Of a DNA stretch of 64,000 nucleotides, positions 10,496-21,372 are shown in pieces. Both the position numbers and the translations under genes were made by a program. The DNA comes from Ailurus styani. Lineage: Eukaryota; Chordata; Mammalia; Carnivora; Ailuridae. The notes under the pieces were generated by a model. It worked only from the letters and a program-made list of their open reading frames with translations, was not told the DNA's origin and searched no databases. The stretch covers positions 2,209,832 to 2,273,831 of the forward strand of contig LNAC01000162.1 of the NCBI GenBank assembly GCA_002007465.1, written 5' to 3'. The stretch's first letter is position 1. Each line of letters opens with the position of its first letter.

Positions 10496-10532
10496 TGCGC
10501 GCGCACACACACACACCACACACACACACACG
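10496..10532. repeat. (GC)n/(CA)n microsatellite
   Basis: Alternating GC passing into CA repeats, interrupted once by 'CACCACAC'. Confidence 0.95.
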
Positions 10533-10585
10533 AAATAACATGGTTAATATCATGTTGGAAATAGCATTTTAGAAAAATGGATTTG

Positions 10586-10613
10586 GGGGCATCTGGCTGG
10601 CTCAGTCTGTTTT
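10586..10613 (+). mobile_element. SINEC head fragment
   Basis: 'GGGGGCATCTGGCTGGCTCAG' matches the first 25 or so bases of CAN-SINE, followed by unrelated sequence. No body or tail is present. Confidence 0.55.
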
Positions 10614-10758
10614 AGACATATTTAATTGATTTCCTACCATGATAATTTAGTTTGCTTAACTATCACCATTAAGTCCTTATTTAACTTCCCTTACTCCTCC
10701 CAGTAACATATATTGCAATTTTTGATTAAACACAGTATGTAATGTTTGCTTTATATTA

Positions 10759-10953
10759 GTTTTTTTTTTTTAAGATTTTACTTATGTATTCGATAGAGAC
10801 ACAGCAAGAGAGAACAGAAGCAGGGGGAGTGGGAGAGGGAGAAGCAGGCTTCCTGCTGAGCAGGGAGCCTGATGCAGGGCTTGATCCCAGGACCCCAGGA
10901 TCATGACCTGAGCCGAAGGCAGACACTCAATGACTGAGTCACTCAGGTGCCCC
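10759..10953 (-). mobile_element. CAN-SINE (SINEC), arctoid-type
   Basis: Antisense SINE: poly-T, 'GACACAGCAAGAGAGAAC', 'AGCAGGGGGAGTGGGAGAGG', 'CCTGAGCCGAAGGCAGAC', 'CTCAGGTGCCCC'. No clear TSD, which fits its position at an L1 breakpoint. Confidence 0.95.
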
Positions 10954-11184
10954 ATTTTTAAGTTTCTATATCATTTATTTCTGCTCTAATCTTTATTATT
11001 TACTTCTTTCTGCTGGCTTTAGGCTTTGGTGTTCTTTTCCTAGTTCCTATAAGCGTACGGTTAGGTTGTTTATTTGACATCTTCTTAAGGTAGGCTTGCA
11101 TTGCTATATGCTTCCCTCTCAGGACCACTTTTGGTGCAACCCAAAGGTCTTGGACCACTCAGTTTTCATGTTCATTTGTCCATG

Positions 11185-11224
11185 TTTCTTTCTTTCCTTT
11201 TCTTTTCTTTTCTTTTCTTTTCTT

Positions 11225-11255
<31 letters not shown>

Positions 11256-11280
11256 TTCCTTTCTTCTTTCTTTCTTTCTT

Positions 11281-11311
<31 letters not shown>

Positions 11312-11366
11312 TCTTTCTCTTTCTTTCTCTCTCTCTCTCTCTCTCTCTCTTTTTCTTTCTTTCTTT
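11185..11366. repeat. Polypyrimidine tract (TTTTC)n, (TTTC)n, (TC)n
   Basis: About 180 bp of nearly pure C/T on the plus strand, in alternating blocks of TTTTC, TTTC and TC. It interrupts L1 ORF2 where other copies have only a short T-rich segment (compare 31080-31120). Confidence 0.97.
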
Positions 11367-11454
11367 TTAATGTCTTCTTTAATTTCCTGTTGGACCCATT
11401 GACTGTTTAGTAGTATGTTGCTTAGCCCCCATGTATTTGTGAACTTTTCAAATT

Positions 11455-11976
11455 NNNNNNNNNNNNNNNNNNNNNNNNNNNNNNNNNNNNNNNNNNNNNN
11501 NNNNNNNNNNNNNNNNNNNNNNNNNNNNNNNNNNNNNNNNNNNNNNNNNNNNNNNNNNNNNNNNNNNNNNNNNNNNNNNNNNNNNNNNNNNNNNNNNNNN
11601 NNNNNNNNNNNNNNNNNNNNNNNNNNNNNNNNNNNNNNNNNNNNNNNNNNNNNNNNNNNNNNNNNNNNNNNNNNNNNNNNNNNNNNNNNNNNNNNNNNNN
11701 NNNNNNNNNNNNNNNNNNNNNNNNNNNNNNNNNNNNNNNNNNNNNNNNNNNNNNNNNNNNNNNNNNNNNNNNNNNNNNNNNNNNNNNNNNNNNNNNNNNN
11801 NNNNNNNNNNNNNNNNNNNNNNNNNNNNNNNNNNNNNNNNNNNNNNNNNNNNNNNNNNNNNNNNNNNNNNNNNNNNNNNNNNNNNNNNNNNNNNNNNNNN
11901 NNNNNNNNNNNNNNNNNNNNNNNNNNNNNNNNNNNNNNNNNNNNNNNNNNNNNNNNNNNNNNNNNNNNNNNNNNNN
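11455..11976. other. Assembly gap, 522 N
   Basis: Uninterrupted N. L1 ORF2 text flanks both sides (ending '...AACTTTTCAAATT', resuming 'TAAGTAGGATGTTAAAG'), so the missing piece is probably L1. Open frames that cross the gap are meaningless. Confidence 0.99.
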
Positions 11977-12267
11977 TAAGTAGGATGTTAAAGTCCCCTG
12001 CTATTACTGTATTATTGTCAATTAGTTCCTTTATGTTATTAGTTTTATATATTTGGGTGCTCCCAAGTTGGGGGCATAAATGCAATCATTAGATCTTCTC
12101 GTTGGATAGTCCCCTTTATTATGATATAGTGCCCTTATTCATCTCTTCTTAGAGTCTTTGGTTTAAAATCTAATTTGTTAGATACAAGTATTGTTGTTCC
12201 AGCTTTCCTTTGACATCAATTGGTGTGATAAATGTTTCTCCACCCCCTCACTTTCAATCTGCAGTCT

Positions 12268-12474
12268 TTAGGTCCAAAATGAGTCTCTTGTAGGCAGCAT
12301 ATAGATGGGTCTTTTTTTTTTTTTTATCCATTCTGACACCCTATGTTTTTGGATTGGAGCATTTAGTCCATTCACATTCAAGGTAATTATTGATATATAT
12401 GTATTTATTGCCTTTTTTTTTTTTACTTTGTCATTGTTTCTAGAGATTTTCTCTAATCCTTTCTTGTCTTTCAC
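12268..12474 (-). pseudogene. L1 ORF2p N-terminus (endonuclease start)
   Basis: Minus-strand frame with the endonuclease N-terminal motif 'ITLNVNGLNAPIQKHRV', then 'RPIYMLPTRDSFWT', where the family has a QETH motif. It places the ORF2 start of this L1 at about 12.45 kb. Downstream the frame is broken. It carries a lysine-rich patch from a poly-T run. Confidence 0.88.
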
Positions 12475-14427
12475 TTTTGGTCTCTCCTTTGCACTTAGAG
12501 TCCCCCTTAATATGTATTGTAGGGCTGGTTTAGTTTTTACAAACTCCTTCAGTTTTTGAGTTTCTGGGAAATTATTTCTTTCTCTCTCTATTCTGAATAA
12601 CAGCCTTGCTGGATACAGTATTATTGGCTACAGGTTTTTCCCATTTGGCATGTTGAATATATCCTGCCACTCTGTTTGGCTTGCTCAATTTCTGTTGAGA
12701 AATCTCCAGCAAGCTTTGTGGATTTCCCCCTGTAAGATAAGGACTTACATTGACTTGCTGTTTTAGGATTTTTTTTGATCACTGTATTTTGCAAATTTAA
12801 TTACAATATGTCTTAGTGTTGGCCTGCTCTTGTTGATTTAGATGGGTGTTTTCTTTGCCTCCCATTTCCTTTCACAGATTGGAGAAGTTCTCTGCTCTTT
12901 TTGATATAAATTTTATGTCCCTTTTTCTCTCTGTTGCTCTTCTGGGACTCCTATAATATGAATGTTATTACATTTGATGGAGTACTGAGTTTCCTAAGTC
13001 TATTCTATTGTTCCATAATTCTTTTTTCTTTGCTCAGCTTCATTATTTTCATTATTCTGTCTTCCTGGTAATGAATTCAGTCCTTTGCTTTTTCTAGCTT
13101 GCTGTTCATTGCATCAAGCCCTTTTCCAGTCTCAGTTATTGCATTCTTCATCTGTGATTTTTTTTAACTCATTTATCTTTGTGGTAAGGGTGTCCTTGAT
13201 GTCTTCTATTCTTTTGTCAAGCCCAGTGAGTATCCTTATGATTGTTGCTTTAAATTCTCCATCAGGCATGTTACTTATATCTGTTTCACTTAGCTTTCTA
13301 GCTGTGGCTTATCTTGTTCCTTCATTTGGGATAAATCCCTCCATCTTGGCATTTTATCTCTGCCTTCTTCTTTGTGTTAGAAAAGCCACTTAAGTCTTCT
13401 GCGCCTGAAAGTAATGGCTTGATGAAGAAGAGGTCATGTAATTCCCAGGGCCTTACCCTTCAGAGAGTGTCTCCAGTGTATGCTGTGTGTGCTCTGCTGT
13501 TGTGGTCTGGCTGCTCTGTCCTTCAGGCCAGTTGTCTGCAGAGGCTCTCTTTCCCTGCTAGGGGCAGTGTTTGGTCCCTGGCCTGAATGTGGTGTTCTCA
13601 TTGTGTTCTCACTGTGAAATGGGACTTGACACCAACTGCTCCAGACAGAGGCTCTGTAGAACTGTTTGCATGACATTGTGTGGGCAGGGGATTGTGGTGG
13701 TCTTCTGGGAGTGGGGCTCATCATGCTGGGACTAAGGCAAGCTTGATGGAGAAGTGTACTCCCCCCAGAGTACAGGGGGTAGGGCTTGGTATAAGCAAGT
13801 CAGGCAGCCTCTGTCAGGACTGAGCCGCTTCCTTTAGCTCTGCATTTATGCTGAAGGGTACTGGTTTGCCCCTTTGTTCTCAGGGAATGCTGCTGCTCGG
13901 GATGTACTCTGAGAAGAGGGACTAATCTCCCCCAGTGTACTCCAAGTGTTTTTCAGATTGCTGTTACCATGCTTTCTACCCCCAGGTTATTGCCTACCTT
14001 CTCTCCAGGAGCAGCGCAAAGCCCTCCCAGCTCTGTACCAGCCAAGCCTGCTAACCCTTAAAACTCCAGGCTTTAAGCCCTACTGGTAGGAAGAACTCAG
14101 GAAATTCATCCTTATCCAAGCCAATGGCTTTGGAAAAATGTTCTCCTTGTGCATTCCCCTGTGTATTCCCCTTTCTCTCTCACCCTTTTCTGTCATCTCA
14201 ACTCCCTCCCCTCTGCAGCACCATGATCCATTTCTCCTCTAAACCGTGTCTCCACACTTCCTACCCTCTTTGATGTGGTCTCTTCTCTCATTTTAGTTGT
14301 GGAGTTTCTCTGTAGTGGTCAAGATGATTTCTTGGGTATTTAGGATGATTTGATAATTATCTGGTTGTGTTCATGAGACAAGACAGTCCTAAGGTCTTCC
14401 TATTCTGTTGCCATCTTCCTGTTCTCT

Positions 14428-14897
14428 ATTTAAATTTTATTCTAATTTTAAATGTTTTCTCTCAACTGGATCTTCTATTCTGCAGTGTGCATAATACGGC
14501 TGTTTTACTACAGAAAATTTTCTCTGACTCATTTGAATGTGAGTTTGGAGATTCCAGTATCTATAAGTATTTCTCTTGGGTCAGTCTGCTTTTTCAGAAA
14601 GGATGTCTTCATTTCCCACTTGGAGGATACAAATTTGGCCTCCAGGATTCTTGGAACATGACAGAATAAGTGACTAACAGTGTTAATTTGGGGGTAGGGG
14701 GAGGAGAGACTGGATGAGCTTTAAATTCTAGCATTTTTTATCTCCAAATATTATAGGTAGGCAAATGATAGAATAAAACTACCCATAACAGATGAATGAA
14801 AATTAGGGATTAAAGCTATTTTGAGAGCAAGAAGAATGCTTTTGCTGTTGAATTAGAAGTAATGTTGAAAAATCAAGTGAGGATATAAGCCAACTGA
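14428..14897. other. Unassigned stretch
   Basis: No repeat or gene recognised. A small G-rich patch (GGGGGTAGGGGGAGG) lies at about 14690. Confidence 0.5.
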
Positions 14898-15058
14898 GGG
14901 GTGCCTGCGTGGCTCAGTCAGTTAAGCTGCTGACTCAGCTCAAGTCATGATCTTAGGGTCAATGAGATCAAGTCTTTAGTTAGGCTCGTGCTCAGCATAG
15001 AGTCCTACTGCTCCCTACCACATTTTTTCTCTCTCAGATAAATCTTTTTTAAAAAATA
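14898..15058 (+). mobile_element. CAN-SINE (SINEC), old copy
   Basis: 'GGGGTGCCTGCGTGGCTCAG', 'TCAGTTAAGCTGCTGACTC', 'AAGTCATGATCTTAGGG', A-rich tail. The flanks 'ATATAAGCCAACTGA' and 'ATATAAGTCAGCTGA' are a diverged TSD. Confidence 0.92.
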
Positions 15059-16243
15059 GGAATATAAGTCAGCTGATATAAGTATGTGCATATGGGTATT
15101 ACTTAAGTAGGACTGAATTTGGAGTTAAAGAGATGCTGTGGTTATCATTAATTACCAATAGTTATCTTAAGCTGTGTGTGACTATTTTAATATTGACAGT
15201 ACTGTTTTTCAGTACCCACTAATGTCTTAAAACAAAATAGGCATTCTTACTTCTCTTAAACACATATATAATATTCTATTGGTCATTAGGAGTAGATAGC
15301 ATCACAGAGTATTATGTTTATCTAATTATACCAAGACAATCAAAATAAGAGAAACAAGGTTTAAGATAGAAAATGCACTGGAAAATTAGTACAAAGACTG
15401 ATCCACTTAAGCTATTAATACAGACTATGGAGCCTTATTTTCATATGAAATGTTTAGTAGAATCAGAACATCAGGGTGGCATGCACAGAGGGCATTCTTC
15501 CTCAGCAGTGAGGATTATCCTCTGCATTTGGCCACTGCTACAGTTTAGATGTTCGCTGTGATGCCATCTGTTAAGGTTGATTGTGCAGTGACCTTAGGCA
15601 GTCTGAAACCTGTTCAATTGAGCCCATATATAGAGTTCTGGGTGGGAACCAGGAGGACAGATGGTAGGGTTGGAGATGAGGAACTTGTTTGTTACAGCTG
15701 ATGAAAATCATTCTTCTTGCCAAAGCCATTAAATGTGATATCCCTGGCACAGCATTTCTCAACAAATAGGGTGTCCCACTTGGTGGATTAGCTGCAGGTG
15801 AATTGAAGCATTCAACAGTCTGACTATTTAAGCTTGCCTAGTTCTTTACTTCTACATCCCTGATACCCTAAGATTAAGTCAATGTTCAGCAAAAGGACAC
15901 TCTGTTTAGTTGAGTACAGTATTTCACAGATGTAGTTTTCAAAATATACATGCACACTGGATAGTTCAAACTGGATTATAATTCAGCAGCTAATTAAAAG
16001 AGTTTATAAATACCTCCAATTGAATGAAACAAAATAGAAAAGAAAAATTCCTATCAGGAAACTGAATAAAAAATTCAAGTAAATCAACTCACTTTTCATA
16101 TACATGTATCATGAAGACTTCTCAGTGCCAATTATTTAAGAAAATACATTAAATCATTTTATGATCAGAGAAGATAATTATTGCAAAGTTTTTACAACTT
16201 GGGAAGCAGAAAATTTGCCTACTGTATAGACGTTTATTCTTCA
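15059..16243. other. Unassigned stretch with more complex core
   Basis: No repeat recognised. About 15400-15830 has higher GC content and complexity than its surroundings, with short open frames on both strands but no recognisable protein. It could be unique sequence, a conserved element or a very old repeat. Confidence 0.4.
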
Positions 16244-16419
16244 AAGATTTTTTTTTTTTTATTTGACAGATCACGAGTAGACAGAGAGGCAGGCAGAGAG
16301 AGGGGGAAGCAGGCTCCCCGCTGAGCAGGGAGCCATATGTGGGCCTCGATCCCAGGACCCTGAGATCATGACCTGAGCCAAAGGCAGAGGCTTTAACCCA
16401 CTGAGCCACCCGGGTGCCC
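16244..16419 (-). mobile_element. CAN-SINE (SINEC), mustelid-type
   Basis: Antisense SINE with 'GAAGCAGGCTCCCCGCTGAG' and 'AGGCTTTAACCCACTGAGCC'. TSD TAGACGTTTATTCTTCA (16227-16243) against TAGACATTTATTCTTCA (16420-16436), one mismatch. Confidence 0.97.
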
Positions 16420-16719
16420 TAGACATTTATTCTTCATATTTGACAGGCCTAAAATGCTACTTATTGTAGAATTCATATCTAAACTATGTAAGCTGAAAAG
16501 TAATTTTAAACCATTTTCTTAGGCAAAGGATATTTAAAAGGTCAAAATTCAACATGAAAAGAAGTGAACAATATAGATTATATTGACTTTCAGTATTGAA
16601 AAGTCTGGAAGTGCCTTTCACTAATCAAATTTCCTGTTTCTTTAGAGGTTTCACCCAAAGTATATTAGACATCTTATTTTAAATGTACTTAGGGAAGTAA
16701 TATGATGGGGAATCAACTC
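16420..16719. other. Unassigned AT-rich stretch
   Basis: Nothing recognised. Confidence 0.5.
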
Positions 16720-16770
16720 AGGTCATGAACTGAAGGCAGATGCTTAATGACTGAGCCACCCAGGTGCCCC
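16720..16770 (-). mobile_element. SINEC head fragment
   Basis: Antisense remnant 'GAAGGCAGATGCTTAATGAC', 'TGAGCCACCCAGGTGCCCC'. Only the tRNA-like head survives. Confidence 0.8.
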
Positions 16771-17689
16771 AAAACAACTAATCTTTAAAAATGTGACTTT
16801 GCTAAATTAAATGTATGAGATATATATAATCATTGTTTTCATTTTTATTTCTCAATATTAATAATGTTGCTTTTTCCTCTTTAATCAATTTGTAAGGAAA
16901 TACTCATGCGTTGGTATATGTACATACTCAGTATCTATTGACTACCTATTTTGTAAAATAGTGAGCAAATTCAAGGCAGTGTATGATTTCTCAGAACTTA
17001 TGCGATGAGGGTATTAAAAATAGATCATTTTCAGTGATAGTTTATTTGTAGTTTAGGTTAGATATAGTACTAGATATATCTAGTGTAGTTTAGTTTAGTA
17101 CCAGATATTTTTTACTATTTTTGCCCTTGATTTATTTAATATATAGTTTATAATTTTATGGTTCTACTCAAAGAACAAGCTCTCTCTGTTTTATAAATAC
17201 ATTAATTATATATATTCTTGCCATTTACATGTTCATTATTTTCCTTTAAGTTTCTGTATTTTGTTCTTCCTGTCAATTCCCTAATTGAATATTTAATTAA
17301 TGTTTTGCCTTGATTATGTTTTTATTTTTACTCCAAGCTTACTATTAAAAATGATTTTTCACTATGAATTTTCCGTTGAGAACATGGTTATTTAGTCCTC
17401 TAGATTTTTATTAAATTCTCTGCTCAGGGTCTCTCTAGAGGTTATATTCATTATGTGTGTTGAGGCTACAGTCTGAAGGGGCTGGGGAATCAACTCCAAG
17501 AAGAAGTAAGAGATAGTAATACCACACTGACACTTGTGACCCAGTCTTCATGACATACACCATAACTCTGTCTTACTCTGGCCCATAGAAGCAAGTCGCC
17601 AAGTCCAGTCAAAGAAATACCAGGAAGCAGGTATGAGAACCCCTTTGGAAATTTTGTTTCTCTAAATCTTGTGAGAATAAGTGGGAGAT
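16771..17689. other. Unassigned stretch, possible old repeat at 17420-17640
   Basis: AT-rich. 17035-17115 is a degenerate GTTTA/TAGTTTA repetitive patch. 17420-17640 ('GTCTGAAGGGGCTGGGG', 'AGAAGCAAGTCGCCAAGTCC') reminds me of a dispersed mammalian repeat that I cannot name. Confidence 0.35.
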
Positions 17690-19115
17690 GCTGTGTTTAT
17701 TTACCTCTAAATATTTCTGCATGTAATTCTAAAGAATGATACTCTCTTTGTATTGTATCCTTGTCAAAATCAGAAAGTTTGATATTGATACAGTAGTAGC
17801 AGTTTACCCACAACTCTAGCCAATATTGAAATTGCATCATTTGTTTCAATGATTTCCTTTACAGCTTAAGAAAAAAAAAAACTAAGATGCAATAAAGAAT
17901 GCAAGGATGAAAGATGCAAAATTCATTTTAGTTATGCCTCTAGCTTCTTTTAATCTAGAATATCCCTCAGTTTGTCTTTCTTGACTTTGACTTTTTTTTT
18001 TTTAAGATTTATTTATTTATTTATTTAGAGAGAGGGTGAGTGAGTGAGTCGGGGGAGAGAGAGAGGGAGAATCCTGAAGCAGACCACACGCTGAGCATGG
18101 ACCCCAACCTGGGCCTCCATCCCAGGACCCCGAAATCACAACCTGAGCCCAAATCAAGAGTCTGCCCCTTAATCATCTGAGCCACCCAGATGTCCTGACC
18201 TTGATATTTTGATGAGTACAGGCCAATTATTTTGTAGACTGTTCCTCATTTGGTTTAGCTGACATTTCTTTAGTACTCAATTCAGGGTATATATTTTGGC
18301 AGGAATACCACTGAAATGATGTTTCCATTTGGAAACGTGATGTCAATTTGTCACAATAAAATAATGATGTTAAGTTTAATCACTTAAAGCAGATATTGTT
18401 AAGTTCCTGCTACAATTTTGTTTCTCTGATGTGGGCAGATATTTTGAAACTATGTAAATATAGTGTTCTTCATTCATTAAACTATCATACACTAGTTTTA
18501 TCATCTTTTGATGGTTCTCAACTGCAGTATTAGCTAGTATTCTACAGTAAGTGACACTGTTTTTTTCTCCCACATTTACTTGATATTTCATGTATTTGTT
18601 TATATCAAGGATATCCAAATCATGGATTCCTATTTCTTACATTGGGTTATCATTCATTAGTGAAATTATTTACTTTAATGATCAAATTTCCATAAATTTA
18701 GCCAGTGGAAGCCCCTTCAAGGTAACTTTTATGTCCTCTTTATATTTCTAAGTCATTTTAGGAGCATTTTCCAACTTTCACATGCAAAAATTATTCTAGG
18801 CTCTCTTGTACTTACCCTCCCCCAGTCATGAAATAATCTGTTTTTTTAAGTCCTAGTTCTTTTTAGCAAAATGTGGTATTTAGTAAGCAAGTGCTAAATA
18901 AATTCAATGGCACTTGTATGTTATTAACTCTAGCCTCTCCTAGCAAACAGAGCTAGAATATACTGAAAACCATGATTCTATACTAATATACCAACTCTGA
19001 TTCCAAACACAATGGAGTATACACTAATATTCTGTTTTTTCATATTTGTAACACTTGTTTCCAACTATGAGAAATCTGGCTTCCATAATCCTTAATACAT
19101 AATTGCTCAACAGGA
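17690..19115. mobile_element. Ancient L1M-type repeat, copy 1
   Basis: Matches an old mammalian repeat I associate with L1M/HAL1-like 5' regions. Landmarks are 'CCCTCAGTTTGTCTTTC', 'TGTAGACTGTTCCTCATTTG', 'TGGCAGGAATACCACTG', 'GGGTTATCATTCATTAG', 'CCAGTGGAAGCCCCTTCAAG' and 'AGGCTCTCTTGTACTTACCC'. A SINE at 17992-18195 interrupts it. The polarity and exact family are uncertain. Confidence 0.65.
17992..18195 (-). mobile_element. CAN-SINE (SINEC), old copy
   Basis: Poly-T, 'AAGATTTATTTATTTATTTA', 'CCATCCCAGGACCCCGAAATC', 'TGAGCCACCCAGATGTCC'. The flanks 'TTGACTTTGA' and 'CTGACCTTGA' are a likely TSD. Confidence 0.92.
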
Positions 19116-19318
19116 GTACATAAAAAATAGTTTCAGAATTTTTAAATATACTGCAGTGAAAAGGAAATCTACTCGAAGGAGTTCCATTTTTTTCAGTATA
19201 TTTTTTTAGTTTGTGTTTTTTGCCCTATATAATTTTAACCAATATTAGGCTTACAACTGGATACATTTTACAAATGTATACATCAGTATAAACTACACCC
19301 TTATTATAAAAACACTGT

Positions 19319-19508
19319 TTTAAGGTTTTATTTATTTATTTGACAGAGAGAGATACAGCAAGAGAGGGAACACAAGCAGGGGGAGTGGGAGAGGGAGAAG
19401 CAGGCTTTCCCTGCAGAGCAGAGCCCAATGCGGGGCTCGATTCCAGGACCCTGGGATCATGACCTGAGCCGAAGGCAGACGCTTAATGACTGACCCACCC
19501 AGGTGCCT
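19319..19508 (-). mobile_element. CAN-SINE (SINEC), arctoid-type
   Basis: 'GGTTTTATTTATTTATTTGAC', 'ACAGCAAGAGAGGGAACAC', 'CTGAGCCGAAGGCAGACG', 'ACCCAGGTGCC'. TSD-like flanks TAAAAACACTGTTT and GTAAAAACATTTTC. Confidence 0.95.
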
Positions 19509-20260
19509 CTGTAAAAACATTTTCAACATCCTGCTCCTTCTGACAGAGCAATAGCCATGTACATGTTTTAGAACTTCATATAAATGGATTCATACAGTAT
19601 GTACTCTTTTGTAGCCAGATTTTTTTTCTTCCTAGTATGTATTTGAAACTCGTCCGTTTTATTGTTGAGTAGTATTGAACAAATACAGAAAGTATGTTTA
19701 TTGTAGGATATTCGTGTTGTTTTGGTTTTCCTATTGTGAATAAATTCCTGTGAACATGCTTTTACAATTCTGTCTCGCAGGCCTATATTTTTTTCTCTTT
19801 GAAATGTAACTAGGAATAGAATTGTATGGTCATAGAGTAAATCATGTTTAATTTAGTAAAATATAGCAAAAATTTTTTCTAAAGTTGATTTAGTCTTTTA
19901 CCCTCCTATCAATAATATAAACCATTTCCTTTCTTCACTAAAAATTGTTGCTGGCTCCTTTTCATTTATCCATTCTTGAGAAGACGTAGTTTTATGTCTT
20001 TGTGGTCCTAAGTTGCATTTATCTGACAGGTAATGGTTTCAGTGCCTTCCTACTATGTGCTTATTGGACATTCCTTCATACACCTTTGTCAACTCTTCGT
20101 AGAAGTCTTTTTGCTTATCTTTAATGAATTGTTTGTCATTATTGCCTTGTGGGTGTTCTTCATATATTCTGAAACTAAGTCCTTTCTAAGACTTATATAT
20201 ACTTTTATATAGACACTTACACATGTTTTGAATACTTTCTCTTTGAAGCTTGAGGCGGTG
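19509..20260 (-). mobile_element. Ancient L1M ORF2 3' region
   Basis: Antisense old-L1 text: 'GTTGAGTAGTATTGAAC', 'TTCCTATTGTGAATAAATTCC', 'TGTGCTTATTGGACATTCC', 'AATTGTTTGTCATTATTGCC', 'TTCATATATTCTGAAAC'. Heavily diverged, no open frame. Confidence 0.7.
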
Positions 20261-20673
20261 GTTGACATTCCTCTTAATAATTCTGACAAAATAATTTATT
20301 ACTTGGTAAGGCTTTACTATGTACCAAGTGTTCAAATAAGTACATTATACAAACTATACCATGTAATCTTTACATTGATACCAGAAAAATTCTGCAAATT
20401 TAGTTGGTAATATTTTCACTTTTAATACAAAGTGTATTTTATTCCATTTATCACTTCTGTTTTTTTCTGAAGTGCTTTATTTAAAAATTTTAAGTTTATT
20501 TGAAAGGATAGAATAATTTTTTTGAAAATTTCTCTCTTTAGAAAATGGTAAACATGGGAAATTTTCATGCTCATAGTTCTTTATCTTCTCTACATTCTGA
20601 AATTTAACATGCTAGTCTTCACTATTAAGTACTATTAGCATAACTTCACTGAGTTTGTTTCCTTAATAATGAT
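20261..20673. other. Unassigned AT-rich stretch
   Basis: No repeat or gene recognised. Confidence 0.5.
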
Positions 20674-20918
20674 ATTTTTCATCTCTATGATTTTTTTTTG
20701 CTTTATTCCCTGTAATTTTTTTTTTTAATATATGTGCAAACCCCTCCCCCCTGCTTTTTGGTGCACTATTATTTTTTTTAACCAGTTAGTTAAATNATTT
20801 TTCATCTCTATGATTTTTTTTTGCTTTATTCCCTGTAATTTTTTTTTTTAATATATGTGCAAACCCCTCCCCCCTGCTTTTTGGTGCACTATTATTTTTT
20901 TTAACCAGTTAGTTAAAT
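20674..20918. repeat. Exact 122-bp tandem pair split by one N (20796)
   Basis: 20674-20795 and 20797-20918 appear identical over 122 bp with a single N between. It spans the poly-T start of the following L1. A contig-overlap artefact is the simplest reading. Confidence 0.93.
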
Positions 20919-21372
20919 ACACTAATATTAGTTGAATACACTGTATGTATTAGTTGAATAGTGATTTGACACTATCATATAACACCTGGTGCAGATAACA
21001 AGTGCACTCCTTTTTGCCCATCACCTATTTAACCCATCCTCCCACCACTCCCCTTCTGGTAACTATCAGTCTGTTCTCTATAGTTAAGAGTCTGTTTCTT
21101 TCTTTCTTTCCTTTTTTTTTTTTTTTAAGAATTTTTATTTATTCATTTGACAGAGAGGACAAGTAGGGGGAGCGGGAGAAGCAGACACCTGGCCTAGGCA
21201 CCCGAAGAGTCTGTTCCTTGGTTTGTCTCTTTCTTTCCTTTTCCTCTTTTGTTTTGCTTCTTAAATTCCACGTATGAGTGAGATTACACCACATTTGTCT
21301 TTCTCTGACTGACTTATTTCACTTAGCATAATAGTCTCTAGCTCCATCCATGTCGTTGCAAATGTCCTTTTT
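20885..21372 (-). mobile_element. LINE-1 3' end, carrying a SINE
   Basis: Antisense carnivore L1 3'UTR: 'AACACCTGGTGCAGATAAC', 'CCCATCACCTATTTAACCC', 'TGTTCTCTATAGTTAAGAG', then the ORF2-end text 'TTATTTCACTTAGCATAATAG' and 'CTCCATCCATGTCGTTGC'. Strongly 5'-truncated. SINEs lie inside it (21112-21203) and at its edge (21373-21557). Confidence 0.88.
21112..21203 (-). mobile_element. Internally deleted SINEC
   Basis: Poly-T, 'TTTATTTATTCATTTGACAG', 'GGGAGCGGGAGAAGCAGAC', then directly 'CTAGGCACCC'. Most of the tRNA-like part is missing. TSD AAGAGTCTGTTTCTT (21086-21100) against AAGAGTCTGTTCCTT (21205-21219). Confidence 0.85.

Larger units (their letters stand above)
10416..10758. other. Unassigned stretch with microsatellite and SINE scrap
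   Basis: Contains the dinucleotide repeat and the SINE head fragment listed separately. The rest is unrecognised. Confidence 0.5.
10954..14427 (-). mobile_element. LINE-1 with intact 5' end, 3' half missing
   Basis: On the minus strand it reads 5' end (about 14427, 'GAACAGGAAGATGGCAACAG'), long 5'UTR (to about 13350), ORF1 (to about 12480), ORF2 endonuclease and the region after it, breaking off at 10954 beside a SINE. The run of N at 11455-11976 falls where L1 sequence is expected to continue. L1s normally lose their 5' end, so loss of the 3' half implies a later deletion or rearrangement. Confidence 0.88.

Noticed and set aside
11096..11410. Ser/Leu/Phe-rich open frames of 89-104 codons
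   Set aside because: They are translations of the polypyrimidine tract, which has few stop codons by composition.
11159..12085. Long open frame crossing the N run (both strands)
   Set aside because: Most codons are N. The rest is L1 and a C/T-rich microsatellite.
13374..13724. Open frames on both strands in the L1 5'UTR, one antisense like primate ORF0
   Set aside because: ORF0 is known from primates. I see no sequence support for homology, and 5'UTR frames of this length can arise by chance in GC-richer DNA.
15571..15765. 64-codon minus-strand frame as an exon
   Set aside because: No known protein motif or convincing splice context. Kept only as part of the unexplained island.
20674..20918. 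True tandem duplication
   Set aside because: An isolated N exactly between identical copies, repeated at seven other sites, points to assembly.
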